Assembly: GCF_022179245.1 (NCBI RefSeq)
Contig: NZ_BPQM01000122.1
Location: 1-54,380 of the forward strand
Source: Methylobacterium gregans
Lineage (GTDB): Bacteria > Pseudomonadota > Alphaproteobacteria > Rhizobiales > Beijerinckiaceae
DNA length: 54,380 nucleotides
Reading direction: 5' to 3'
The position numbers and the translations under genes were made by a program. Shown one piece after another: positions 41,251-49,621 of this stretch. Positions within the stretch are counted from its first letter, which is position 1, and the number at the start of each line of letters is the position of its first letter. Under the pieces are notes generated by a model, which saw only the letters and a list, made by a program, of their open reading frames with translations, had not been told where the DNA came from and did no database searches.

Positions 41251-42029
41251 GTCGTGGCCTCGTCCTCGGCGACCCAGATCGGGGTGTTCATGGTAAGTTC
41301 CAGGGTAAGATCAGCCTCGATCCGACCCTGCGCAAGTAAGCGCCACAGGTGCGGGAGCGCCTGCAGGCGGCTGTGCTCGTCGCAGAAGCTCGCGAGCAGC
41401 ACGATCTCGGGCGTGGCCTCCTCGTAGGCCATCAGCGTCGCGATCAGCGTCTCCTCGAACCCGTCGTGCTCCGCGCGCCGGAGGTACGGGCGCAGGAACG
41501 TCACGTTGGCGAGCAACGGCGTGCGAATCTCTCGCTCTGTCAGAATCTTGAACGTCGCCCCCTGCTCGCGCGCATGGGCGCGCGCCGCCAGGAACGCCGG
41601 CTTCAGGCGCGGCCACTGCGCGATCAGGTCCGCCCGGTACTTCACCTCGTAGATCATCGGCGTCGCCGCGGCGGTCGAGGGCTGGGCCGCATTCGGCCCG
41701 ACGAAGTCGACGGCCACGTCGGGTGTGTACCGGCGGGGCTTGTGGGTGACCGGATCGCGGAAGGGGATCGTGATGGGTTGCCCGCGCACCCGCTGGGCTG
41801 AGGGCATGAAGTCCAGGATCGTCAGGAGGTCGCGTTCGAGCGTGCTCTCATGGGCGATCGACGCGCCCTTTACCTGAACCATGCCGCGGACCGAGCGGTG
41901 GCCCATGCCGATGGTGCGCGCCGGCGCGCTGGCGTGCGCGGAGGCCGTCGATGTCGCGAAGGGCGCGAGCGGTGCGGCTGGCGTGGGCGAATCGCTTCGC
42001 GCCGAAGATTTCGGGGACTGACGTGGCAT
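41148..42029 (-). CDS. tnsA: TnsA endonuclease
   Basis: A 293-residue restriction-like nuclease that cuts the 5' ends of the transposon so that transposition is cut-and-paste. Likely catalytic residues are E65 (ESTLERDLL), D104 (RYTPDVAVDF) and E128-x-K130 (MIYEVKYRA). The C-terminal half (EETLIATLMAYEEATPEIVL onward) is the winged-helix domain that meets TnsC. The N-terminal 40 residues are low-complexity Ala/Ser/Pro, and a start at Met42 (41906) is possible. It is the first gene inside the right end, and the 230 bp up to 42259 hold its promoter and the end repeats. Confidence 0.93.
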   Translation of the reverse strand: MPRQSPKSSARSDSPTPAAPLAPFATSTASAHASAPARTIGMGHRSVRGMVQVKGASIAHESTLERDLLTILDFMPSAQRVRGQPITIPFRDPVTHKPRRYTPDVAVDFVGPNAAQPSTAAATPMIYEVKYRADLIAQWPRLKPAFLAARAHAREQGATFKILTEREIRTPLLANVTFLRPYLRRAEHDGFEETLIATLMAYEEATPEIVLLASFCDEHSRLQALPHLWRLLAQGRIEADLTLELTMNTPIWVAEDEATTWSDPHSYALRPLVRSAAERRRIASPMRSISTAS

Positions 42030-42121
42030 GCGCGGGAGTGTCCCGAAGCGGAGGAAGCATGGAAAGGGAGGCGGGATCGCGAAAAATCGGCGGGCTCGGC
42101 GCGGCCGTGTGAGGCGGCGAA

Positions 42122-42259
42122 ATCCGGTCGCGGAATTTCCCGGAAAAGGCGATCCAGTCGCGGAATTTATGGGTGTAGAGTCTTGGGTTTTTGGGGTAGA
42201 AACTCTGTTAAAGCGTTGTTTTTGCTATTTTCGATTTGCAGTGTTTGGTGGAAGTGACA
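42122..42259 (+). repeat. Right transposon end with TIR and TnsB-type repeats
   Basis: Two 17-bp direct repeats ATCCRGTCGCGGAATTT at 42122-42138 and 42152-42168 (16 of 17 identical) are spaced 30 bp apart. They match the inverted repeats of the left end. The terminal inverted repeat is 42238-42259. The AT-rich stretch between (about 42169-42240) is typical of a Tn7-type end. Confidence 0.87.
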
Positions 42260-42264
42260 GGGGC
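42260..42264. repeat. 5-bp target site duplication, right copy
   Basis: GGGGC directly follows the terminal ACA of the transposon and copies 7548-7552. Confidence 0.93.
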
Positions 42265-42954
42265 CTGGGCGCCCGGCCGGGCGAGGCCTCGCTGGCGCAC
42301 GGGGGCGTGCTGTTCCTCGACGAGCTGCCCGAATTCACGCCGCAGGTGCTGGACTCGCTGCGCCAGCCCCTGGAGACCGGGGAGATCATGATCGCGCGGG
42401 CGAACCACCGGGTGCTCTACCCGGCCCGCTTCCAGCTGGTCGCCGCGATGAATCCCTGCCGCTGCGGGCAGGCGCTGGAGCCGGGCTACGCCTGCCGCCG
42501 CGGCCCGAACGCGCGCTGCATGGCCCAGTACGGCGCCCGCATCTCCGGCCCGCTCCTCGATCGGATCGACCTGCGCATCGAGGTGCCGGCGGTGAGCGCG
42601 GCGGACCTGATCCTGCCGCCGCCGGAGGAGGGCTCGGCCGAGGCCGCCGCCCGGGTCGCGGCGGCGCGCCAGCGCCAGGGCGATCGCTACGCCGCGCGGG
42701 GCCTGTCGCCGGCCACCACGAACGCGACCTGCCCGGCGACGCTGATCGAGGAGGTGGCGCGGCCAGACGCCGAGGGCGCGGCGCTGATCCGCAGCGCGGC
42801 CGAATCCCTGCGCCTGTCGGCCCGCGGCTTCCACCGGACCCTGCGCCTCGCCCGGACGCTCGCCGATCTCGACGGCGAGGCGACGGTCCGCCGGCTGCAT
42901 CTGGCCGAGGCCCTGTCCTATCGCGGACGGGCCGAGCGGCCCGAGGCGGCCTGA
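42265..42954 (+). pseudogene. comM: comM 3' part, separated by the Tn7-like transposon
   Basis: Codons 283-511 plus stop of ComM. It continues exactly from the 5' fragment (LGARPGEASLAHGGVLFLDE). Visible are Walker B VLFLDELPEF, sensor region LVAAMNPCRCG, ARISGPLLDRIDLRIEVP with the arginine finger, and the C-terminal helical Mg-chelatase domain (LRLSARGFHRTLRLARTLAD). There is no start or promoter of its own; an open frame beginning inside the transposon end could make a fusion fragment but would lack the ATP-binding half. Confidence 0.95.
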
Positions 42955-42959
42955 GCGCC

Positions 42960-43382
42960 CTACGGCTCGCCCGCGTCCTCGGCCGGGGCCTTCTCGGCGG
43001 GCGGCTCGGCGCTCGCGACCGCCTTGCGCTCCAGCAAGGGCTGGACGCGGGCGGCGAGCTGCTGATCGAGGTGGCGGGCATACGCGCCCTTGAAGTAGCG
43101 GTCGCCGGTGCCGGGGCCGTAGGCGCGGTCGTGGGCCAGGACCATCGCGTCGACCTCAGGGCGGCACAGGAAGCCGATCACTCCGGCGGCCTGGTACCAG
43201 CGCCCGGCCCGGGCGTGGTTCATGGCGCCCGGATTGGCCATCACGGTCTCGGCGAAGCAGTCGGTGGCGGCCTGGCGCAGCGGGGCGAGGACAGCCTCGG
43301 CGTCGGCCTTCGCGCGGGGGCGGGCTTCCGCAGCGGAGACGAGGGCGAGAACGGCGAGGGAACCGAGAAGCGCGGTCTTCAT
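42960..43382 (-). CDS. Exported hypothetical protein, 140 residues
   Basis: Starts MKTALLGSLAVLALVSAAEA, a clear signal peptide with cleavage before RPRAK. The mature part has two Cys (TDCFAETV, GFLCRPEVD) that could form a disulfide. It ends in an alanine/glutamate/proline-rich tail. It is convergent with the 3' end of comM. Start chosen at 43382 because the signal peptide begins there and the upstream extension is low quality. Function unknown. Confidence 0.7.
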   Translation of the reverse strand: MKTALLGSLAVLALVSAAEARPRAKADAEAVLAPLRQAATDCFAETVMANPGAMNHARAGRWYQAAGVIGFLCRPEVDAMVLAHDRAYGPGTGDRYFKGAYARHLDQQLAARVQPLLERKAVASAEPPAEKAPAEDAGEP

Positions 43383-43548
43383 GCGGGAGGTCTCGCGGGG
43401 CGTCGGACAGCCCGGACTCTCCCATTCGATTGCGACCGGAACAGGGCTCCGGCCGACGCGGCGCAACATTCCGGACAGGCGCCGAGCGGCCCGTCTTCAC
43501 GCCGCGAGCAAGTGCGACGTTCCGCCGCAAGCGGCGGTTGGAACCGTC

Positions 43549-43935
43549 TCAGCCGCGGCGTTCGGCGTTCCAGCGGCCGCGGCACTGGCTGCCGCCGGAG
43601 GCGGTCCAGGTCCCGCTGCCGTAACCGTCCTTGGCGAGGCGGCCGACCACGTTGGCGCTGCCGAGCGCGTTCGAGATGGTGGCCCGCACCTGACCGTTCG
43701 GGGCGACGCGGCCGCTCACCTGGAAATCGCCGCCCGGATAGCTCGCCTCGCCCCGGTTGATGCGCACGCCGTAGCGGTAGGCCCGGTCGCAGGCGCCCGA
43801 TTCGGTAACGACCTCGATGCTCCAGTTGCCATCGAAGCGGTCCGGCACCTGGGCCGACCGGCGTGCCGCGTCGGCCGAGCCGATGCCTGCTGCGGCGAGC
43901 GTCAGGGTGGCTGCGGCGAGGACGAGGTGCTTCAT
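43549..43935 (-). CDS. Exported small beta-rich hypothetical protein
   Basis: A 128-residue protein with signal peptide MKHLVLAAATLTLAAAGIGS (cleavage after ADA). A beta-rich mature domain follows: FDGNWSIEVVTESGACDRAY, FQVSGRVAPNGQVRATI, and CRGRWNAERR, with one conserved Cys pair. Proteins with this pattern are common in Methylobacterium and Bradyrhizobium without known function. Start at 43935 by signal peptide. Confidence 0.72.
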   Translation of the reverse strand: MKHLVLAAATLTLAAAGIGSADAARRSAQVPDRFDGNWSIEVVTESGACDRAYRYGVRINRGEASYPGGDFQVSGRVAPNGQVRATISNALGSANVVGRLAKDGYGSGTWTASGGSQCRGRWNAERRG

Positions 43936-44048
43936 CGCGGGTGTCCGACTGCTCCGTGCGGGCCCCACGCGCGACGCGCACGGAGCTTGGCTTGAAACTC
44001 GTCAGACCGGCTTCGGTTGCGCGCGGGCCGTGCGGCCGGCCGCCGCCC

Positions 44049-45914
44049 TCAGCTCTGCACCGCGCGCCGCAAGGCCTCGTTGAGGAAGGCCAGGAGGTCG
44101 CCACCGGCCTGGAGGAAGCCGTCGACGCCGGCCGCCCTCAGCGCGTCCGGATCGGCCGGCTTGCCGGCGAGGTAGACCGTGCCGGCCCCCGCCTCCTTCA
44201 GGGCGCGGGCCGCCGCGACGGCGCGCTCGGCATAGACCGCGTCCGACGAGCAGAGGCAGGCGACCCGCGCGCCCGAGGCCCGGAAGCCCTCGGCGAGGGC
44301 CGCCTCGTCCGCGAAGCCGTCGTTCGACAGGGCCTCGATGCCGCCCGCCGCGAAGGCGTTGGCCGCGAAGGTGGCGCGGGTGTTGAAGGCCGAGAGGGCG
44401 CCGAGATTGGCCAGGAACACGGCCGGGCGGGCGCCCGACTTGGCGAGCACCGCGTCGGAGGCGTCGCGGAGCGCCTCGAAGGGCTCGGCGAGGCGGCCCG
44501 AGGGCAGGGGATCGCAGGCCACCGCCGAGCCGGTGCCGAAATCGGAGGCCGGCGGGACCACGGCGGGGGCGACGTCCAGCACCGCCACGGGCTTCTCGGC
44601 GAGGTGCGGGAACTCGGTCGCGCCGGTCAGCGGCTCGCGGCGGGTGGCGACGTTGCGGGCCCGGGTCTCGCGCACTGCCTCGATGCGGCGCTGCAGCTTG
44701 CCCACGCTGAGCGAGGCCACGATGCCGCCCTCGCGCTCGATCGCCTGGAAGGCCTCCCAGGCCTTCTCGGTCAGCTCGGCGGTCAGCGCCTCGAACCCGC
44801 CCGCACCCGCCGCCGGGTCGGAGACGCGGGCGAGGCCGGATTCCTCCAGCAGCACGATCTGGCTGTTGCGGGCGACGCGTCGGGCGAAGGCGTCGGGCAG
44901 GCCGAGCGCCTGGGTGTAGGGCAGGGCCGCCACGCTGTCGGCGCCGCCGAGACCGGCGGCGGACGTCGCCATGGTGGTGCGCAGGATGTTCACGAACGGG
45001 TCGCGCCGGGTCATCATTCGCCACGCGGTCTCGGCGTGGAGGCGCAGCGGCTTCGGGTCGAGCCCGCAGGCCTGCTCGACACGGGCCCAGAGCCGGCGCA
45101 TGGCGCGGAACTTGGCGAGGCCGAGGAACTCGTCGGCGTCGGCGGCGAGCAGCACGGCGACCGCGTCCCGGGCTCGCTCCAGCGTGTGCCCCTCGGATTC
45201 GAGCGCGCGCAGGTAGGTGACGGCGGTGGCCAGCACCGCGGCGAGCTCGTCGACCTCGCCCGCGCCGCCCTCGTGGTAGGGCCGCCCGTCCGCCAGCAGC
45301 GCCCGGCCGCGGAAGCCCGCGGCGTCGAAATCGCGGAGCGTCGCGCCGAGCTTCGGCACGATGTCGGACCAGATCGCGCCGAGGCTGCCGGTCGCGGCGA
45401 GCTTGCCGACGGGGTCGATGCCGAGATCGAGATCGAGCGCGGCGAGATCCTCGCCGCGCCGCTCGGCCAAGCCCTTGATCAGGCCGGCGGCTTCCAGCGC
45501 CTGCCCGCCCGCCTCCAGCCGCAGGGCGATGAGGGGGAGCATCACGCCCTTGAGCGCCGCGTCGAGGTCGTCCACGCTCGCGGCAGTGAGGCCGTAGCCG
45601 CGGGCGGTCGGCGCCGCCGCGAAGACCAGGGTGAGCCCGTCCGCGCCGCCCTCGAGGTCGGTCAGCGCCTGCGCGTTGGCGGCGGTCAGGTCCGGATGGT
45701 CGACCCGCTGCACGACGCGCCAGGGGCCGGGCGCGCGCACCGGCTGGGCCGCGGGCTCCGCCGGGTCGTAGAGAGGCTCGATGCGCAGGCCGTCCGCACT
45801 CTTCGAGACGAGGCGCTTCTCGAAATCCGCGCCCTTGAGCACGCCCTCGACGAGGCCGAGCCAGCGCGCGCGGGTGGCGGGCTCGAAAAGGTCGGCGAGC
45901 GGTCTGTCTTCCAT
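44049..45914 (-). CDS. mcmB: Methylmalonyl-CoA mutase small (beta) subunit
   Basis: A 621-residue protein of the methylmalonyl-CoA mutase small-subunit family. Family segments include FAAAPTARGYGLTAASVDDL, then LPLIALRLEAGGQALEAAGL, and HAETAWRMMTRRDPFVNILR, conserved at the TIM-barrel end. The C-terminal flavodoxin-like domain lacks the DxHxxG cobalamin box, as expected for the non-catalytic subunit. With the large subunit (not here) it converts methylmalonyl-CoA to succinyl-CoA, part of the ethylmalonyl-CoA pathway for glyoxylate regeneration in methylotrophs. ATG 45914 (MEDRPLADLF) is preferred over the upstream basic extension. Confidence 0.88.
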   Translation of the reverse strand: MEDRPLADLFEPATRARWLGLVEGVLKGADFEKRLVSKSADGLRIEPLYDPAEPAAQPVRAPGPWRVVQRVDHPDLTAANAQALTDLEGGADGLTLVFAAAPTARGYGLTAASVDDLDAALKGVMLPLIALRLEAGGQALEAAGLIKGLAERRGEDLAALDLDLGIDPVGKLAATGSLGAIWSDIVPKLGATLRDFDAAGFRGRALLADGRPYHEGGAGEVDELAAVLATAVTYLRALESEGHTLERARDAVAVLLAADADEFLGLAKFRAMRRLWARVEQACGLDPKPLRLHAETAWRMMTRRDPFVNILRTTMATSAAGLGGADSVAALPYTQALGLPDAFARRVARNSQIVLLEESGLARVSDPAAGAGGFEALTAELTEKAWEAFQAIEREGGIVASLSVGKLQRRIEAVRETRARNVATRREPLTGATEFPHLAEKPVAVLDVAPAVVPPASDFGTGSAVACDPLPSGRLAEPFEALRDASDAVLAKSGARPAVFLANLGALSAFNTRATFAANAFAAGGIEALSNDGFADEAALAEGFRASGARVACLCSSDAVYAERAVAAARALKEAGAGTVYLAGKPADPDALRAAGVDGFLQAGGDLLAFLNEALRRAVQS

Positions 45915-46034
45915 GCGCGTCGGGCCCTGCGAATCCTCAGGCCGGCGGTTACACCCGCCCGTTCTCGTCACCTGCCCTCGCACACCCGCGAAAGCGTGGC
46001 AATCGTCCGATCGGCCGAGACGGCGCAGGGGATC

Positions 46035-46838
46035 TCAACCCAGGATGATAAGCCCCGCGAAGCCGAGCGCGCCCACGATGATGCGCCACCACGCGAACAG
46101 CCAGAAGCCGTGGCGGGAGACGTAGTCGAGCACCGTGCGCACCACGATCAGCGCGGCGAAGAAGGCGACCACGAAGCCGATCACGATGAGGCCGGTGTCG
46201 TTGGCGCTGAGGTTCTTGTAGTTGTCGAGCAGGTCCTTGGCGAAGGCGCCCGCCATGGTCGGCATGGCGAGGTAGAACGAGAACTCGGTGGCCGAGCGCT
46301 TGTCCGCCCCCATCAGCATCGCGCCCACGATCGTGGCGCCCGAGCGCGAGACGCCCGGGATCATGGCCAGGCACTGAAACGCGCCGATCTTCAGGGCCAT
46401 CGGCAGGCTGAAATCGTAGACGTCGGTCTTCTCCACCTCCAGGTCGGTGTCGTCGAGGACGAGGAGGACGAGACCGCCCGCCACCAGGGTGGCGCAGACG
46501 ATCCAGGGATTGAACAGGTAGGCCTTGATCACCTTCGAGAAGAGGCCGCCGATGATCGCGGCCGGCAGGAAGGCCAGCAGGATCGCCAGCACGAAGCGGC
46601 GCGCGTTCGGATCGCGCGGGAGTGCGAGGGCGACGCCGAGAAGCCGCCGGAAATACACCGCCAGGATCGCCAGGATGGCGCCGAGCTGGATCAGCACCTC
46701 GAAGGTGTTGTTGGGCGAGTGGAAGCCGATGAAGTGCCCGACGAGGAGTTGGTGGCCGGTTGAGGAGACCGGAATGAACTCGGTGGCGCCCTCGACGAGA
46801 GCGAGCACGACCGCCTTCGCGATGCTCATCGCATCCAT
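46035..46838 (-). CDS. uppP: Undecaprenyl-diphosphatase
   Basis: A 267-residue membrane enzyme that recycles undecaprenyl pyrophosphate for cell-wall synthesis and gives bacitracin resistance. Both active-site motifs are present: EGATEFIPVSSTGH near the N-terminus and IPGVSRSGATI in the middle. About eight hydrophobic segments are visible. GAGGCGG lies before the ATG at 46838. It stands alone, convergent with mcmB's promoter side and divergent from the FzlA-like gene. Confidence 0.96.
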   Translation of the reverse strand: MDAMSIAKAVVLALVEGATEFIPVSSTGHQLLVGHFIGFHSPNNTFEVLIQLGAILAILAVYFRRLLGVALALPRDPNARRFVLAILLAFLPAAIIGGLFSKVIKAYLFNPWIVCATLVAGGLVLLVLDDTDLEVEKTDVYDFSLPMALKIGAFQCLAMIPGVSRSGATIVGAMLMGADKRSATEFSFYLAMPTMAGAFAKDLLDNYKNLSANDTGLIVIGFVVAFFAALIVVRTVLDYVSRHGFWLFAWWRIIVGALGFAGLIILG

Positions 46839-47076
46839 GTCTGTCCGCCTCGATTATCCGGTGAGCGGGCACGCATAGCCCGAAAGAGTGGGCGGCCGCC
46901 AAGATCCAGAACAAGACCTAGGGAACGGCCGCCAAGGTTGACGGGCAGTTACCGGAGAGAGGCCGGCGTGTTAAGGGGTCGGCAACGATCGGGCCATATC
47001 TCATCATCCTGCCCGGTCCCGCGAAGTTCTCGTGCGGTGCGTCCGGCCGGCACTCCGCCCGTTTTGAACGGCCTCG

Positions 47077-47769
47077 ATGGCGACGCTCTATCACTTTCCC
47101 TTCTGCGCCAATTCCCGCTTCATCCGGCTCGTGCTCGCCGAGATGGGCATGGAACCGGTGCTCTCCGAGGAGAAGCCCTGGGAGCGGCGCGACGAGTTCC
47201 TGATGCTCAACCCCGCCGGCCAGACGCCGGTGCTGCTGGAGCAGAGCGGGCTCGTCGTGCCGGGCGCCGGGATCATCGCCGAGTATCTCGACGAGACCCG
47301 GGGGCTCGGCCTCACGGGCCGGCGGATGATGCCGGAGACCACCGCCGACCGGGTCGAGGTGCGCCGCCTGCTCGAGTGGTTCCTCGTCAAGTTCGACCAG
47401 GAGGTGACGGGCTACCTCGTCACCGAGAAGATCTCGAAGCGCTTCATGTCGAGCCGGGACGGGGGCGGGGCGCCGGACATGAACGCGATCCGGGCGGCGC
47501 GGATCAATGTCGGCTACCATCTCAAGTACATCGGCTACCTGATGGCCCGGCGCCGCTGGATCGCGGGCGACCACCTGACCTACGCGGATCTCGCGGCGGC
47601 CGCGCACCTCTCCTGCGTCGATTATCTCGGCGACGTGCCCTGGGACGACGACGAGACCGCGCGCGACTGGTACGCCCGGGTGAAGTCGCGTCCGTCGTTC
47701 CGCAGCCTGCTCGCCGACCGGGTGCCGGGCATGCCGCCGGCAGCACACTACGCGGATCTGGATTTCTGA
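47077..47769 (+). CDS. fzlA: GST-fold protein, FzlA-like
   Basis: A 230-residue glutathione S-transferase family protein: thioredoxin-like N-terminus (TLYHFPFCANSRFIRLVLAE; LNPAGQTPVLLE) and helical C-terminus (WIAGDHLTYADLAAAAHLS). The N-terminus, the GAGIIAEYLDETRG segment and the C-terminal PPAAHYADLDF tail fit the alphaproteobacterial FzlA group. FzlA binds FtsZ and controls constriction in Caulobacter rather than acting as a detoxifying GST. The assignment to FzlA rests on memory of the family and is less sure than the fold. Confidence 0.82.
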   Translation: MATLYHFPFCANSRFIRLVLAEMGMEPVLSEEKPWERRDEFLMLNPAGQTPVLLEQSGLVVPGAGIIAEYLDETRGLGLTGRRMMPETTADRVEVRRLLEWFLVKFDQEVTGYLVTEKISKRFMSSRDGGGAPDMNAIRAARINVGYHLKYIGYLMARRRWIAGDHLTYADLAAAAHLSCVDYLGDVPWDDDETARDWYARVKSRPSFRSLLADRVPGMPPAAHYADLDF

Positions 47770-47874
47770 AGAACCACCGCCCGTCCACCCCAGTCTGCGG
47801 GGGAGGAGAACCGCTCTTCAGCACCGCATGAGGATCACGATCCAAGTCTCTCAGTTAGAGAGAGATCCCACCTC

Positions 47875-49560
47875 TCACGTCGCCTGAACCACCACCTCCA
47901 CGAGGTTCGGGCCACCCGACCGGATCCCCGCCTCGATCGCGGGCGCGATGTCGCCGGCCCGCTCGATCCGGCGCGCCGGCACGCCCATCGAGGCGGCGAG
48001 CGCCGGGAAGTCGATGCGCGGGTCGACGAGGTCCATCGCGATGAACCGGTTGGCCCGCACGGACGCATAATGCGTCTGCGATTTCATGAACCGCTTCAAG
48101 ATGTTGTACTCGGCGTTGTTGATCACCACGAAGGTGATCGGCAGGCCCTCATGCGCCGCCGTCCAGAGCGCCTGGGGCGAGTACATCGCGGCGCCGTCGC
48201 CCACGATGCAGACGACCGGCGAGCGGTCGAGCCCGAGCGAGAAGCCGACCGAGGCCGGCATGCCCCAACCCAGTACGCCGCCCCGCATGGCGGCGTACTG
48301 GTGGGTGTTCGGGCTGTCGAGGAAGGTGCGCAGGTGGGTGAGCGTCGCGGGGGCCTCGTCCACGATCGCGACATCGTGACCGACCGCGCGGGCCACCTCG
48401 CGGGCCGCGACGAGCGGCGCGATCACCGGATCGGCGAAGGCGGCGTCGGCCGCCTCGGCGAGCTTCGCGCGCCGGGCCACCCGCGCTTCCGCGGCCCGCG
48501 CGCGTAGCCCCGCATAGGCGTCCGCCCGGGGCGCGAGGCGGGGTTCGAGCAGCGGCAGCAGCGCGTCGAGGGAGGCGCGGATATCGCCGACCATCGAGAG
48601 AGTCGTGGTGTAGGTGCGCCCCAGATCGCGCACGTCCGCCGAGAGCTGGAACACCTGCGTGGTGGCCGGCACCGCCGAGCCCTCGGTGTAGAGCACGGTG
48701 ATCAGCGACTTGCCGCCGAGCGCGAAGACCGCGTCGTAAGCCCCGAGGATCTCGGCGATCTCCGTCGCCTTGGTCGGCAGGTTTCCGGCCCAGAGCGGGT
48801 GCGCGGTCGGAAAGGGGATGTGGGCCGGCCAGGACGAGCCGTAGACCGGCGCGCCGAGGAGGTCGGCCAGCGCCACCGCCTGGGCGGAGGCGTCGCTGGA
48901 ATCGATCTCGTCGCCCGCGATGAGTGCCAGCCGGCCGGGCGGCACTGCCGCGAGATGGTCGGCGAGCCGGTCCAGCGACCCGGCCGTGGCGCAGCGGTCG
49001 ATGGTCGAGACCGCGCCCGCGGGCGCCGCCGTCATCGCCTCCATCACGTCCATCGGCAGCGACAGGAAGACGGGCCCCGAGGGCGCCGCGTTGCAGTCGT
49101 GGAAGGCGCGCCGCAGCAGGATCGCGAGCTGGTCGGCGTTCGTCACCTCGCGGGCCCACTTCACCGCGGGCGTCGCGATGGCGACGAGGTCGCCGGACAG
49201 CAGCGGGTCGGTGATGGCGTGGCGGGAATCCTGCTGGCCGGCGGTCACCACGAGCGGTGTGCCGGAGACGTGGGAGTTGATCAGGTTGCCGAAGCCGTGC
49301 CCGAGGCCGCCCGCCGTGTGTAGGTTGAGGAAGGCCGGGCGGCGGGCGCCCTGCGCGTAGCCGTCCGCCATCGCGACCGCGCTCGCCTCCTGCAGGGCCA
49401 GCACGTAGGCGATGTCAGGGGTCTCGGTGAGCGCGTCGATGAGGGGCAGCTCGGTGGTGCCCGGATTGCCGAAGATGTAGCGCACGCCCTCCGAGCGCAG
49501 CACCTCGAGCAGCAGCGCCGCCCCGCGCCGCGGCGCCACCGAATCCACTGTCGCGATCAC
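47875..49560 (-). CDS. ThDP-dependent decarboxylase-like enzyme (benzoylformate decarboxylase type)
   Basis: A 561-residue thiamine-diphosphate enzyme. The N-terminal Pyr domain has VRYIFGNPGTTELPLIDAL with the catalytic Glu in LALQEASAVAMADGYAQ. The C-terminal PP domain has the ThDP motif GDGAAMYSPQALWTA...INN. NPGTTE and the overall pattern are closer to benzoylformate decarboxylase (MdlC) and related 2-oxo-acid decarboxylases than to acetolactate synthase. The substrate cannot be read from sequence. The neighbouring LysR gene, 61 bp upstream on the same strand, may regulate it. Short inverted repeat TCTCTC-AGTTA-GAGAGA (47847-47863) just downstream could be a weak terminator. Confidence 0.85.
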   Translation of the reverse strand: MIATVDSVAPRRGAALLLEVLRSEGVRYIFGNPGTTELPLIDALTETPDIAYVLALQEASAVAMADGYAQGARRPAFLNLHTAGGLGHGFGNLINSHVSGTPLVVTAGQQDSRHAITDPLLSGDLVAIATPAVKWAREVTNADQLAILLRRAFHDCNAAPSGPVFLSLPMDVMEAMTAAPAGAVSTIDRCATAGSLDRLADHLAAVPPGRLALIAGDEIDSSDASAQAVALADLLGAPVYGSSWPAHIPFPTAHPLWAGNLPTKATEIAEILGAYDAVFALGGKSLITVLYTEGSAVPATTQVFQLSADVRDLGRTYTTTLSMVGDIRASLDALLPLLEPRLAPRADAYAGLRARAAEARVARRAKLAEAADAAFADPVIAPLVAAREVARAVGHDVAIVDEAPATLTHLRTFLDSPNTHQYAAMRGGVLGWGMPASVGFSLGLDRSPVVCIVGDGAAMYSPQALWTAAHEGLPITFVVINNAEYNILKRFMKSQTHYASVRANRFIAMDLVDPRIDFPALAASMGVPARRIERAGDIAPAIEAGIRSGGPNLVEVVVQAT

Positions 49561-49621
49561 GCCAGCCCGCTCCTCTCGCTCGATCCGAGGGCGAGAGGTT
49601 ACGCCAAGCCGCTCCCCCGCG

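Larger units (their letters stand above)
7553..42259. mobile_element. Complete Tn7-like transposon in comM, 34,707 bp
   Basis: The ends are TGT...ACA as in all Tn7-family elements. The first 22 bp (7553-7574) and last 22 bp (42238-42259) are inverted repeats with 20 identities, starting TGTCACTTCCA. A 5-bp GGGGC duplication flanks it. Internal TnsB-type repeats occur at both ends. It encodes TnsA (PD-(D/E)XK), TnsB (DD35E), TnsC (AAA+) and TniQ (zinc-ribbon target selector), with cargo of about 24 kb. The tnsAB end faces the 3' half of comM. comM is a known attachment gene for other Tn7-like families, for example the AbaR-type islands of Acinetobacter. No CRISPR array or Cas gene is present, so this is not a CRISPR-associated transposon. 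All core genes and both ends look intact, so it may still be active. Confidence 0.95.

Noticed and set aside
7553..42259. CRISPR-associated transposon or CRISPR array
   Set aside because: No spaced repeat array, no Cas5/6/7/8 or Cas12k; the only RuvC nuclease is an IS-encoded TnpB with its own ends.
7553..42259. Integrative conjugative element or prophage
   Set aside because: No relaxase, coupling protein, capsid or terminase; the ends, 5-bp duplication and Tns proteins define a Tn7-type transposon. The integrase-like protein lacks catalytic residues.
43863..46763. Plus-strand 966-codon frame opposite mcmB and uppP
   Set aside because: Very long but antisense to two well-supported genes; composition typical of GC-rich shadows.
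46905..46935. Possible LexA box GAAC...GAAC near 46911
   Set aside because: The spacing is 10 bp instead of 7.
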